From contig NC_050472.1 in assembly GCF_013373865.1 (NCBI RefSeq), positions 7,435,276-7,499,275 on the forward strand: a DNA stretch of 64,000 nt. Direction: 5' to 3'. The notes beneath the pieces were generated by a model. The model saw nothing but the letters and a program-made list of their open reading frames with translations, searched no databases and was not told the origin of the DNA. Of this stretch, positions 1 to 10,955 are shown piece after piece; the first letter of the stretch is position 1, and each line of letters starts with the position of its first letter. The translations under genes and the position numbers were made by a program. This DNA comes from Monomorium pharaonis (taxonomy: Eukaryota; Arthropoda; Insecta; Hymenoptera; Formicidae).

Positions 1-623
1 CGTTTGATTTTGCTTTTATTTTGAAAAAGACGGGGGGCTACACCCCGGGCAACGGGCGATTATCAGGCGAACGGTAGGCCGTGAAGGAATGTTTACAGAT
101 TACACCTGAGCCTCGTGAGCACGCGACGCACGAAATGTTCCGCGAAACGTTTGGGGTAAACGGGCGACGAGTATCAGAGGTCGATATATAAAATACGCAA
201 TTGCACAACTTTCATAGCTGTTTATTTGTGAGGAAGGGGGAGTGGGGAATAATTCACGTCACTACAAAATCGACGGCTGTCACGTATCGCCGGGTTACAC
301 TCCGTCGCGATACGCTCTAGTGACTTTGCGAAGTGCAGCAAGTACGAGTCCGTCTCCGAGCAGCGCGCAGCCGACAAAGTCCTTGAATGCTCCGCCGCAT
401 TCTGGCGTTCCGCAAAGCTCCGGTGACGCGCCCGGGTCATTTCCCGGGGGATACAAAAAGGCCTGGACCTCCCGACCGGAGGGGATTACAGCTCGCACGA
501 CTTTCGCGTCTCAGGCGTTGTTGCGTGCTCCAATTGCCAACGGCCGATAGCGGAGTGCTCGTTATCGCGCGTCATGCTGGTAAAGTCGTCGTCGAACGCC
601 GGGGCGATACGAGGTTCGGCGTT

Positions 624-896
624 CTATTCCCGTTGCGATCTAGTGACTTTCGATGCGACGTAGTAGCGCCCTGTGGCGAACAGGCCGGCGGCGAGCAGCA
701 GCAGCAGCAGCAGCAGCAGGCACGCGACGACGACGACGACGACGAGGTGAAGTGTCCACGATGAGCGATACTGCGAATCTACGTGGAGTAGCAGCTCGTG
801 CAAACCATCGTGGATGAGACGTAGCGTGCCGCGCAGGGCGTCGTCGAGCGACTCGCCGGCGACACGGCCGTCGCCGCCGCAGCAGTCGTATGACAT
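624..896 (-). CDS. small single-pass membrane protein, 90 aa
   Basis: I do not recognise a family. The frame runs from ATG at 896 to TAG at 624 and encodes 90 residues: a polar, mildly acidic N-terminal half with an amphipathic stretch, a Trp near residue 47, one very hydrophobic segment (about residues 49-72, six Val, Ala-Cys, then a run of Leu, Ala-Ala-Gly), and a short basic tail ending KVTRSQRE. This is the layout of a one-helix membrane protein. The Val and Leu runs are encoded by two trinucleotide microsatellites, (GAC)6 near 726-743 and (CAG)8 near 695-719 on the plus strand. A minus-strand AATAAA lies at 221-226 and CpG-rich DNA lies upstream, so a short transcript from about 1300 to about 200 is plausible. 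The plus strand is also open here (poly-Gln, poly-Asp), so chance is possible; the membrane layout and polyA site favour the minus strand. Confidence 0.5.
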   Translation of the reverse strand: MSYDCCGGDGRVAGESLDDALRGTLRLIHDGLHELLLHVDSQYRSSWTLHLVVVVVVACLLLLLLLLLAAGLFATGRYYVASKVTRSQRE

Positions 897-1330
897 ATGA
901 CGTCGCGTCGCGTCCCTCCGTCTCTAGTATGAAAATAAACAGCGAATGCCACGCGACGCGGCGCGGCTCGCGCCGCGACCTATCGCCGGCCCTGCGGAGA
1001 GGGGCCACCCGTGACCGACGCGTACGACCTGGAGTCCCGACGGATCGCCGACAGACGGGACGGGATCTCGTCCGAGAGACGTGCGTGCGTGCGTGCGCGC
1101 GTGCATGCGTACGCGCGTGCGAGCGACACGGCCGCGGCGGGGTGGACGCCGAGCGGGTTTTCGCTTTCGACTGACTGAAATCGAATGGGGCTCTCGGATC
1201 CGCCGCTCCGTCCGCGTGTGAGTGCGTCGCCCCGCGTCGCGACGCGACGCGACGCGGCGCATCGCGCGTGCGTGCGTGCACGCACACACTTGCGCGGGCG
1301 CGTACCGCGCGCGTCCGGCGCCCACGTTCG
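890..1330 (-). promoter_or_regulatory. CpG-rich block, likely promoter/5' region of the small membrane protein gene
   Basis: The block is rich in CpG (many CGCG, GCGCG and CGACGC runs) and changes sharply to AT-rich DNA beyond 1400. It lies directly upstream of the minus-strand ATG at 896. Several open frames here are compositional and are not called as genes. No TATA box or splice site was identified. Confidence 0.35.
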
Positions 1331-1389
1331 TGTGACTTTCCGCGAGTAACTTTGGACGAAGTAACGATTGGACGAAGCGTTGTGATCTC

Positions 1390-1935
1390 TTGTATTTTTT
1401 AATAAAACATTTTGATAGGTATTATTTACAGTCAATCTGTATGTTACAACGCTCGGTGCTTGTAAACAATAATTTATTCTTGATAAACAACAGGGATGAA
1501 ATGTAGCGCCAAATCAAATGCAACCTTTCAAGAATATTTCACAAGTACCGTCAATTCTTCCTTGTGCTTAATTATTAAAAAATCCGCATCAAAACTTCTG
1601 GGTTTTAAGTTCAAAATTTATGAATAAATTTATTTCCATAATAAAATTAACTTTTTACATGGTAACTAATTAGTCACAATAGTAAATCAAAAAATATATT
1701 TTAATACAAAGAACACTTTTTTGAGAGCATGTTTCATTGAAATTTTGGAATAATATTTTACTAATATTCATAAAAATAAAAATTCCAATTTATAAATTTA
1801 TTGCAAACTTAATTAGAAATTAGAGTTTTTATTTTTAAATTGGTTGAAAATTTAATTACAAATTAGGAATTTTATGTTCATAAATAATGAAATGTTTTTC
1901 AGATATTTTAATGAAAAGCATATGCGCGTAAAAAA
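1390..1935. other. AT-rich spacer, nothing recognised
   Basis: Low-complexity AT-rich DNA between the CpG-rich block and the 3' end of the SUMO protease gene. No coding, RNA or repeat structure was seen. Confidence 0.5.
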
Positions 1936-2109
1936 TTTATTATATCGATTATATAGAATTATAGAAAATACAAATAAATATATAATATTAATCAATATAT
2001 ATGTATATAATATAGAAAAATAATTTTCATGTTACAACACTCGTTATATCATATTAATTATCTGAGAGCAGCGCTATCGAACTTTTTAATTAGACTAATA
2101 AATTATTTT

Positions 2110-5100
2110 CTACTCTACGTAATAACAACGTTTCTTTGACTTTTGATCTTTTATTTTGCCATTTAGCGTGGGAAAATTCAAAGCAGGCAAATTAATAATT
2201 TTGTTCCCTTTGGTATTATTCATCAATGTAATCAATAAGTTAGATATCTCTTCTCTTTTTCTTATTACAACAATTTCTTCAAACCATGTTTTTAAACTTT
2301 GAATTGGAAAAGTATAATTTTTGATAGGATTCTAAAAAGGGAAGTATATTCATAATTACAATGATAATTTATGCAAACATATAAAAAGTAAAACATAATA
2401 AAAACCATTAAAATATTTTAATATGCTTACCTTGAAAAAACTTTCCACATACTGCAATACGTACAATCCGCAATCGGTCCAATTTGTTTGTCTAGGTACT
2501 TTCGGATACATTTCCATAATAGTATCTTTCGAAAATGTCTTTTTTATACCAAATTTGACAACATGTTCGTAGCTTAAATAATTCCTTAATGTATCAACTA
2601 CATGTACTCTATTAGTGGCAGCAAGCGAATCAAATATTAATATGCAGGGACTACAAATTAAATTATTTAAATATTAGAATCCCAATAGGGGTTACATCAA
2701 GTTACATCATGTGCTTAATTTGAATATTTACATTTTGACAATTTTTTCTTGCTCTTTAAGTTTAATATTGGTTTGACTTTTATTTTCAATTACGACAACT
2801 TCTTCGTTTCGGTTTTCCTTTGTTGTGGACATTTTTATTCTTTTGCTCTTTTGCACACTCTCATAAATGTTGTTTTCATTAGTTTTCGCAATACAAGTAG
2901 AAACTTTTCCAACTAATCCAGGAAAGCAAATAATAATCAAGTACCAATGTGAGCTATAAACAATATTATATATTATAAACAATATAATATCTTTGTTTAT
3001 GTTATTAAAAGTCATGAGAATTATGTTCCAAAATTCGGAACACAGCCTTAGAGTCGAGTCGATTGTTCCATTTTTGAATAAACAATGAATAAATATAATG
3101 AATAAATATTTAGATTATTTATCACATTTATTCAGAGATAGAACAATTGTCTCTTAGAAAATTAGTTGATTTCTTCGTTACATACTTTCAATTTTACATG
3201 AAACAAATTTCAATTAGCGTAAAGCACGAAAGTACACGAGATAAAATTTTAATTTTATGTGCAGTAGGACTTTTCAAATATGCAATGTCCAGCAAACATA
3301 GATATAAATGCTAGACATATACGTAAATGTACACATGTTATATTTGTGCTAGATTGTGACAGATATATATTCAATATTGAGTAAATTTCTTTATCTAATA
3401 TATCGATATCAATTCTAATTTTTTAAGATCTTTATCAATAATCCTGAATGGATTTAGTACCGAAACATCAAACAAAGAAACTTACCGTATTTTATATTTG
3501 TTAATCTTATATTTAAATCTTATATTGGAATTACAAGATTACTTACTCTTCATTCATAGGAATTATAACAAAATCTTTCTCGAATATATTAACATTCTTA
3601 GTCCACTGCTGTACTCTCGCGTGCTGCTTGGCGGCAAGCGTTTTTGGTACTACACTTTCAGTAACTTGATCATATGAACTAGTTAAACGTTTGTAAAAAA
3701 ACGAACTAAATACATAAGTTCTTTGCTGATCAAATTTTGTTAATACTTCCAAGGTTAAATACTTTAAGTAAAAATCTATAATCACATCGTTCAAGTACTG
3801 GCCTTGTGCAAGACACAAGTAATCCTTAGTATTAATGACAAATCCTCTTTTTGCAGGAGGAGGTGGATATATAGTTATTCTAAAACAAATTTTTCATTTT
3901 GAAAAATACTCAACTTAAAAATAATCAACAATTACAATTGCAAATTTATAATATTATAAATAAAAAATAAAATAAATTTATACTAAATAAATAAGATTAT
4001 AAAATATATTTTATCTGATATATCAAACATCCAATTATTAAAAAGATATTCAATTATTAAATAAGATTCTCACATTTGTACGTCATCATTATCATCAACA
4101 ATGGTAACATTTGCTAATTTTTTACTCTTCTGCATGGTAATATCCAATTGTTGATACTGTAAAAACAAATAGATATGTACATATATAGTATATAAATTAT
4201 TATGTACAATTAAATAAAATATAACTTAACCAAATACATACATTCTTTGGTATTGCTCTCATAAGTACATTATATGCATCTTTAGTGGTTAATTCCACTA
4301 TTTTTTTAACTTCTCGTGAAAATAAATTTGTTAATAGTACTTGTGATTCCTTTGGTAACTTGTCTAGTAATATAGTAATACGTTTATGTGCATGATCTAG
4401 AAAGCAATAGAATCATAAGGTAGTATTATTTCAGGTCTGTATAAGAATTTATGTTATGAATTCTTTTACACACACATATATATTTGTATAAACAAATTGT
4501 AGAAATAAAAAATACCTTTTTCAGAATTATTAAATTATATGTGTAGAAACTATACAGTACAACTTACGCAATAGCACGAGTTTAAGGATTCTAAGTGTAC
4601 TATTATGATCTGTCTACAACAAATGTAGTAACCCTTAAATCGTAAGAAAATAATTAATTATAGTTAATTATCAGATTATGCTGGGTCAATTTCTTACATA
4701 AGACTTACTACATTTATTGTGATACGAACCACATTACGGTTCTTTCAAATCGTGAGATTCAGGGCCGTAGTCTTGAAGTCCTGATTAGTTCTATTTATAA
4801 TTTCACGCGAAACTTGCACGAACACATCGTAACGGTTAAAGAAATGGTCATGATTTCTAACTGTGCTGCAATTTCGAGCCCGTACACACTAAAGAATTAT
4901 TTACTATACATACACTGTGCTCTATCTATCCATGCCGCAGTATCATGGCTGCGTTCGCTTTGGTTGTAAATGATACTTACGGTGCTGTAAGCATCATTTA
5001 ATTCTTATTGTTTATCAAATATTAAATGAGGACAAATGATGGTTACAACTGTTGTAAGCATCAAAAACGAATGCAGCCTATGTCTGGGGAGTAATTCTCT

Positions 5101-6103
5101 GGTGTGCGCGAGCTCAAACTTGCAGCACAGGTTTTTAGATACGCGACTGAATTGCAATCTCTCCCCTATTTATGCTACCCACGTGCGCCGAGTGCATTTG
5201 GAAGGGAGATAGTTTACGATACCAAAGGTCACTTCGACCAACTTCGATTAACTTTAATCGTTGATTAAAGGGTACCTAATATAACAAAATAATTCAGTGT
5301 GACTAACTAAATTTTTGAAGATTAGATTAGAATTATCACACTGCCAGAAATACAATTGGTCACTGAATTTTTATCTTGTAGACAATTCTTTAATCAATGA
5401 TTAAAATTAATCGGAGTCGGTCGAAGTGGCTCTAACGAGGAGGGGAAAAAGTCCACTGTACAGAAAATTAAATTATTTAAAATACAGAACGTTTATATGT
5501 ATCATGTATACCTCCTTTTCCAGCAGGATGGTAATATGGACCTTTTGGATCATGCATTCCTAATAATTCACGTATCATAACTCCTGCTTTTATAGTCGTA
5601 TAAATAAATATTATTGACGATTTTCCAATATTTTCAATATTTTCAGTATTTCCAAAGTGAATCAAAAGCCTAATTATATCATTATACTTCACGTCTAAAG
5701 TAACAAACCGTGTAGCTGTAAAATATTTTAAAAAATTTCAAAAATCTTGTAAATTCTTATTTACAGAAATTATCGCATTAGATTGCCTTTCCACGCAGTG
5801 AAGAAAATGGAAAAGTAGATAAAAGAAACGGTACTAATCACAGTTTTCAATGTAACAAAATCGAATTTCTTTACGCGTAACAAGAACTGCGTTCCGTTTT
5901 TTCGTTTTCTTCGCTGCGTGAGAAGGCAGCCTTGTAAATAAAATTTATTTACCATCTTGTAACAAAGGTACGCTAAATTTTACACCATTATAGGAAATTT
6001 TTATTTTTTCTTGAAGAATACATGTATAAGAACCTATTCCAATCATCTGGCATTCTACAGCAATTTGTTTGTCCAGTATATCTGATTGCTCGATATTTGT
6101 CAT
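2110..6103 (-). CDS. SENP6/SENP7-type SUMO protease (C48 family, Drosophila velo-like), nine exons
   Basis: A cysteine protease that trims SUMO chains in the nucleus. Coding exons, read 5' to 3' on the minus strand: 5953-6103, 5512-5715, 4568-4609, 4242-4396, 4074-4156, 3547-3879, 2732-2953, 2431-2650, 2110-2331. All borders are GT-AG and every phase joins, giving 543 residues. The protease core starts near YPPPPAKRG and LNDVIIDFYLKYL in exon 6. Catalytic residues are His325 (SHWY), Asp404 (FDSL) and Cys457 (TDCGLYVLQYVE). The acidic and basic loop between His and Asp (exon 7, about 60 residues) is the insertion typical of SENP6/7 and separates it from SENP1/2. The start ATG at 6103 has an AAAATG context, but an AG at 6124-6123 upstream could be an acceptor, so more 5' exons are possible; family members often have longer N-termini. 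A minus-strand AATAAA lies at 1936-1941. Mobile elements fill the intron 4610-5511. Confidence 0.9.
4850..5142. mobile_element. inverted-repeat element in SENP intron, with a nested MITE
   Basis: Arms near 4860-4890 (CTGTGCTGCAATTTCGAGCC) and 5101-5130 are inverted copies of each other. A related fragment with the same CTCTATCTATCC motif occurs at 35265-35345. A second hairpin element (4947-5078) sits inside. Confidence 0.5.
4947..5078. mobile_element. MITE, GGCTGCGTTCG terminal repeats
   Basis: It begins GGCTGCGTTCGCTTTGGTTG and ends with the inverse ATGCAGCC, with matching inner TAAGCATCA and TGATGCTTAC-like segments. It is nested inside the element at 4850-5142. Confidence 0.55.
5229..5430. 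mobile_element. MITE with TCACTTCGACC terminal inverted repeats
   Basis: The left end TCACTTCGACCAACTTCGAT and the right end GGTCGAAGTGG are inverted copies. Inner TTTAATCGTTGATTAAAG and CTTTAATCAATGATTAAAA arms also pair. It lies in the large SENP intron. Confidence 0.6.
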
Positions 6104-6238
6104 TTTCCCATATTCTTGAAACCTAATATTATCTCATTATTACATTGATCAATATGTTAATTGTAAAAATTACTATAATCTATAATGTAGAAAAAGGGCG
6201 AAAAGAGAGGAGGGAAAGAAGTAAGAAAAGAAAGGAAG

Positions 6239-6268
6239 GAGGAGAGGAGAGAGAGAGAGAGAGAGAGA
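6239..6268. repeat. (GA)n microsatellite
   Basis: A run of GA dinucleotides at the 5' side of the SENP gene, preceded by a purine-rich stretch from 6194. Confidence 0.85.
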
Positions 6269-6269
6269 A

Positions 6270-6549
6270 AATTGTGCCATACATATTTATAATAATAATA
6301 TATGATGAGTGACAGAAAAATATTTTTTCGCTACCTATGCATTGAAAATGGTCCTTTTCTAATCTGTCAATTCATACTCAAAGATCAACATTTCGAGGTA
6401 CTGGTAACAAAAATATGTGCAACACGTGTGGATCGGTATTGTTCACACGTGCGGATAAACGCACTCGCCTTTGGTTCGTGTGTCCATTTCCCGCACTTAT
6501 AGGCAATTAGCCGATTCATCGCACTTGTTGCACAAATAACTATTAGGCA
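6270..6549. other. spacer upstream of the SENP gene
   Basis: Mostly unstructured DNA. Two near-inverse ACACGTGTGGAT and CACACGTGCGGAT words at 6421-6455 are the only visible symmetry. It could contain the SENP promoter or first exon, but no signal decides that. Confidence 0.3.
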
Positions 6550-6727
6550 GGGGCTCGATTCTTGAATTCATTCGCAAGAGAAACGTATACGCAAATACTC
6601 GCTCTAACAGAAAGTTGTAAGTTTATTGGTTAATAGCCATACGATAGCCAATAAATTTTCAACTTTTCTGTAAGAACAGAATTTGCGAATACGTTTCTCT
6701 TGCGAATGACTTCAAGAATCGGGCCCC
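6550..6727. mobile_element. hairpin MITE, family A copy 1 (GGGGCTCGATTCTTGAATTC)
   Basis: A 178-bp element with terminal arms GGGGCTCGATTCTTGA and TCAAGAATCGGGCCCC, with long inner complementarity (TTCGCAAGAGAAACGTAT). A second copy with the same ends and nearly the same length lies at 10956-11134. Confidence 0.75.
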
Positions 6728-7399
6728 TGTTCTTTTTCCAGCTGCACTGGTGCACTAATGCAACAAATTAAAGTGAGACAAAAATATATTTTTCTTTATT
6801 CTAACTTGCACCAGTGTAGCAGTGCAGCAAAAAAGAATAAACCATTGGTTAAATAAGAAAAAGATCACTTTGTTAAAGAATTTGTAACCTTAAAAGGACC
6901 AATATAATGTCTAATTGGCAATTGTCTAGTTTAGCGTCGTTACTTCTAAAATCGATGAATTTAGGCTCATTTGACGCGGTTTTGCACGAAACGAAAGAAA
7001 CTGGCAGAAAAAAGCGTCGTTCTGCCTTCTGCCTCGCGAAGTGATCAAGATATTAACGATTAAAGTTGACTACTGTTCAGGTTAGAAAATCTGTCATACC
7101 GACAAAACGTTAATTAATATAATTATTATAAGCAATATTAATAAATGTTTGTGATAATACTGAAGGAGACATTTCACACCTCACCGATTTGATTAAAATT
7201 TCACAATAATGTGTATTTTTGTTCGTAGAACATGAATTTGTAAGTAAGAATCGTCGCTCTGCTCCGTAGAGCGAGATATTAATCGTTAAAGTTGACTACT
7301 CACGAGGTTAGAATATCTGTCATACCGACAATATGTAACAGCATAAGCATGCGCAGTGGTCACATTTGCATGCTCCTTAGCTGTAGATGCATGCTCTGA

Positions 7400-7508
7400 C
7401 TGTGTTCCAAAATTCACTGCTAGTACTGAAAATCTATAGTCCACGTTACATATACTAGTTACATATACTATAAATTTTCAGTACTGGCAGTGAATTTTGG
7501 AACACAGC
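7400..7508. mobile_element. hairpin MITE, TGTGTTCCAAAATTCACTG ends
   Basis: A near-perfect palindrome: CTGTGTTCCAAAATTCACTG on the left and its inverse ending GGAACACAGCC on the right, with TAGTACTGAAAAT arms inside. The related units at 8231-8612 share the CAGTACTGGCA core. Confidence 0.7.
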
Positions 7509-7640
7509 CTTTGTAGGCACAAGTATGCAAAAAGTGCGCGAAATTCAAATGTGTGTATTTAACGAGAATCTCGAGCATCTCGTTTTGCGTGGAGAGTCAT
7601 AAACCTATGTGGTGTAGAGAATGCCAGAGAATGCACGCGC

Positions 7641-7670
7641 GCGCGCACACAGACACACACACACACACAC
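7641..7670. repeat. (CA)n microsatellite preceded by (GC)n
   Basis: A short CACACA run after a CGCGCGCG stretch. The open frames over it are compositional. Confidence 0.7.
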
Positions 7671-8230
7671 TGGGGACCCCATGTGCATAAGAAACAAAAT
7701 AAAATTCATATGTTTGCAGATTTCCAATACAATGTACATGAATTATCGACTTGGACGGGGTGAGTGCGGGAAGGGGCCAAAAGCCCCCCCTGCAACCCCC
7801 CGTATATGTGTGTGTGCGTGTGCGTGCGTGTGAAGCGTTCTCTGCACCACATGAGTTTGCGACTTCATAACCTGATAGGGCCTGTTCGCGTTAATTGCAC
7901 TTTTCGCACTCTCGACATCTTCGCTTTCTTTTTCTGCAATGCTCGAGTATATATTTATCTCGTTTAAAGTGTAAAAAATTTTGGGGATTTCAAGCAACGC
8001 GAACAAACCTATAGTCGTCAACTTTAATCGCTAATATCTCGCTTCGCGGGGCAAAAGGCAGAACGACGCCTTTTTCTGCCAGATTCTTTTGTTTCGTGTA
8101 AAACCGCGTCGATGAGCCTAAACTCATCGATTTTAGAGGTGACGACGCTAAACTAGACAATTACCGTTTAATTAATTAATATATAAAATATCACCTTTAT
8201 AATTTTCTTTTTTGTTATTTTTTACTTTTG

Positions 8231-8612
8231 TTATCTACAATTGTGTCCAAAATAACCAGTAGATGCGTTCCGATCACTTTTGATCTACCAATCTTCACGT
8301 GAAAATCCACGTGCCAATTTACTATGGCTGTGTTCCAATATTGCCAGTACTAAAAATTTAAATTTCCATTACGTACATTACAGATTTTCAGTACTGGCAA
8401 TAATATCGGAACGCATTCCATGTTATCTACGATTGTGTCCAAAATAACCAGTAGATGCGTTCTGATCACTTTTGATCTACCAATCTTCACGTGAAAATCC
8501 ACGTGACAATTTACTATGGCTGTGTTCCAATATTGCCAGTACTAAAAATTTAAATTTCCATTACGTACATTACAGATTTTCAGTACTGGCAATAATATCG
8601 GAATAATTCCAA
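8231..8612. repeat. 192-bp tandem duplication, two copies, each with a hairpin MITE
   Basis: The unit starting TTATCTAC at 8231 restarts at 8423 with only a few substitutions. Each copy carries CACGTGAAAATCCACGTG and a hairpin GTTCCAATATTGCCAGTACT with its inverse. Confidence 0.8.
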
Positions 8613-9090
8613 CTTTTAACTGGTGGTACATTTGTGAGATGTACAAAATGTTTTTTTAAAACTAATTTTTTGCGCGTTGCACATTACCCCCCTTTCCTCA
8701 CAATTCAATTTAATTAACCGTATCCAATAGGAAATTTATTTTATATAAAACAAATTCATCTACATGCATTTATTACACTTAAGTTGTGGACCTTAATATA
8801 TTATTTTTTTGTAAAAGCTTAAATCATTATATTATACAAAGCAAAAAAAAAGGAAACATTGCTAAGGAGACATATTTGTAAAGTCGTATAGTTTGAAGTA
8901 AAGAAAAAATTCAACCAAAATTGAAAATTATATACAAATTTATTTACTATACAACAGAAATTTTATTTTATTCGAAGTTGATGTGTTCTCTCTTCTCTAT
9001 TCTATGTTTATCATACAAGCAGTTCATACGTTATATATAAAAATTAAATTATCAATATAAATATAATTATATCATAATACACACTATAAT
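8613..9090. other. AT-rich 3' flank of SF3B6
   Basis: AT-rich DNA between the tandem duplication and SF3B6. Minus-strand AATAAA words near 8939-8944 could serve SF3B6 polyadenylation. Nothing else was recognised. Confidence 0.4.
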
Positions 9091-9731
9091 TTATTTTTTT
9101 TCATCATTTAGATTGTATTTTGTCTTCAATTTATCTAGATCTTCCATCTTTTTATCAACGTCAATTCGCTTAAACGCTTTGTTACTTTGATAATATAGAA
9201 CTACTAAATAACGATTGCACACATTGAAACCACTTAAGTGGTCACATGCATTCTTCGCGTCAAATATATCTTCGTACACAACGAATGCTGTGCCTCTAGT
9301 CTCAGCTGTGTTACCTCTAAAATAAGAATCATAACTTTAACATAGATTTACCTTACTTTGATTGTATCAACTGTGTCATAATACTTACACTCTAATTTGT
9401 CTGATAGCTCCGTATTTTCCAAATATATCGTACATTTCTTCAGCGGTGATTTTATAAGGCAAGTTCCTAATATACAATACTCTGTTTACTTCGGGTGGTA
9501 GCCTTACCTACAATAAAAATATTATCTATCAGAAGAGAATATTTTTCTTTTGTGAGAGTATTTTGTGTTGTCTTTAGCCTACTTCTCATATGTGTGGCTA
9601 TTTAGACATCAGAAGAAAATACTATAGAAATTAGGTTAGGTCAGATTATCATTAACATCATAATCCCTCATTATTGGATAAATTTGATGTATACTTACAT
9701 TGGCACGACGTTGCAACATTGCCATAGTCAT
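9091..9731 (-). CDS. SF3B6: splicing factor 3B subunit 6 (p14, branch-site binding RRM protein)
   Basis: The U2 snRNP/SF3b subunit that contacts the pre-mRNA branch point. Coding exons on the minus strand: 9699-9731 (MTMAMLQRRAN), 9389-9507, 9091-9316, with GT-AG introns and joining phases. The product is 125 residues, the same length as the animal family. The single RRM is intact: RNP2-like LYIRNL in exon 2 and RNP1-like GTAFVVYED in exon 3, followed by the strongly conserved DAKNACDHLSGFNVCNRYLV segment. The C-terminus (KMEDLDKLKTKYNLNDEKK) is the usual charged helix, somewhat divergent. The ATG at 9731 gives the family N-terminal layout. No damage was seen. Confidence 0.97.
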
Positions 9732-9734
9732 TTT

Positions 9735-10025
9735 GACAAATTGGTTTTACTGAAACTCTTGCAAAATAATAAAGAATTGAATTTTTGACGATCAAACACG
9801 ATCGACAGTAAACAGTAGTGACAAGGAGTAACAAGTTAGTAGATACGCATACTTGTCAAGCAACGATTGCGGCTCCGGCAGCGCTGCCAACTTTTGAAGA
9901 GCGAATAGTTGTACGGGTCGATGCAAATTACCGTGCATTACCGTACATTTGTTTAAATTACCGTACTGTTAAATTATTGTATTAACTGATCTCTAAACAT
10001 AAGTTTTTCATAATTGTAATTGAAG
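9735..10025. other. SF3B6 upstream region
   Basis: This stretch should contain the SF3B6 promoter on the minus strand. No TATA box was recognised. A TACCGTGCATTACCGTACAT short repeat lies at 9931-9968. Confidence 0.35.
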
Positions 10026-10030
10026 ATTAA

Positions 10031-10166
10031 TGCCCGATTTCTTCACTTCCCGATAAAGTTATCCGGAGGATAAATATCAAGTTTAACCAATCACGTGCAT
10101 GGATCTGATAATTTATCTTCTGAATAATTTTAACCGCAAGATAACTGGACGTGAAGAAATCGGGCA
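10031..10166. mobile_element. MITE, TGCCCGATTTCTTCAC ends, TAA duplication
   Basis: The left end TGCCCGATTTCTTCACTTCC and the right end GTGAAGAAATCGGGCA are inverted. TAA flanks both sides, which fits the 3-bp TWA duplication of PIF/Harbinger-type elements. The interior is AT-rich and non-coding. Confidence 0.7.
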
Positions 10167-10390
10167 TAATAAGCCAATCACAATGCCTTATGGAAAGCTC
10201 ATTTTCAAAATGGATACTCAAAAGATTTTTTTAATTGGTTTATTGATCATAACGCTGGCGTAAATACGCCCCATGGGACAATCGATGTCTGTGCTAACAA
10301 AACTGGCGTAAACCTTGTGATTAGTCTAACGTCTAATTCCTTTACGCCATACGCCGGTACGCTGTACGCTGGCCCCATGTGACTGCACCC

Positions 10391-10457
10391 TAAGGACAAG
10401 GACCAATCATATTAAAGAATAAGTAAGTGCTCAGTACATGATTAGTTCTTGTCCTTA
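10391..10457. repeat. short hairpin TAAGGACAAGGAC
   Basis: TAAGGACAAGGACCAATCA and TGATTAGTTCTTGTCCTTA form an inverted pair around an AT-rich loop. It is a small MITE or a relic of one. Confidence 0.5.
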
Positions 10458-10479
10458 CCCAGTGAGAAATAGTACATCG

Positions 10480-10621
10480 AATCGACATCGATTCGACATC
10501 GAAATCATCATTATCTTAAGTACTGTCTTAAGAAGCCATCAACCAATCACAGAGCCGTATTAGCATCTTAAGACATTACTTGAGACGATCTTAAAATAAG
10601 CTTCGACTATGAATACTGACC
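10480..10621. mobile_element. TAA-type MITE, family B, older copy
   Basis: A diverged copy of the element at 10625-10769, sharing AACCAATCACAGAGC, TTAGCATCTTAAGACATTA and TTCGACTATGAATACTGACC. Its right end abuts the TAA into which the next copy is inserted. The left limit is uncertain. Confidence 0.6.
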
Positions 10622-10624
10622 TAA

Positions 10625-10769
10625 GGCCAGTATTCATAGTCGGATCTTATATTTAAGATCATCTTAAGTACTGTTTTAAGATGCCATCAGCCAATCACAG
10701 AGCTATATTAGCATCTTAAGATATTGCTTGAGACGATCTTGAAATAAGATTCGACTATGAATACCAGCC
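10625..10769. mobile_element. TAA-type MITE, family B (GGCCAGTATTCATAGTCG ends)
   Basis: A 145-bp element flanked by TAA on both sides. Terminal repeats are GGCCAGTATTCATAGTCG and the inverse of GGCTGGTATTCATAGTCG. An almost identical copy lies at 62396-62540 and a decayed one at 28086-28240. Confidence 0.8.
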
Positions 10770-10955
10770 TAAGAGCTCTAGGCCAATAAACATGGTATGT
10801 ATATCAATATGGCGACTTTATGATGAGAACTGATTGGTTCATCGGTCTTATGCTATGCTTATAAAGCTTATGTCATTTTGTGTGTAATGACCCTTAAACC
10901 CGTATCAGACTAACGATTGAGATTAGATTGAAATTTCGACATCCATTGTAGACCA

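Larger units (their letters stand above)
6919..8163. mobile_element. non-autonomous DNA element with ~150-bp inverted arms
   Basis: The left arm 6919-7075 (from CAATTGTCTAGTTTAGCGTC) and the right arm 8012-8163 are inverted copies, including the shared segment AAAATCGATGAATTTAGGCT. A third, partial copy of the arm lies at 7240-7335. The interior holds a nested hairpin MITE (7400-7508), CA/GT microsatellites and no transposase frame. Confidence 0.6.

Noticed and set aside
640..1435. Long Arg/Ala-rich frames in the CpG block
   Set aside because: They are stop-poor because of GC content; no domain or hydrophobic pattern. The 90-residue membrane protein frame is the better call.
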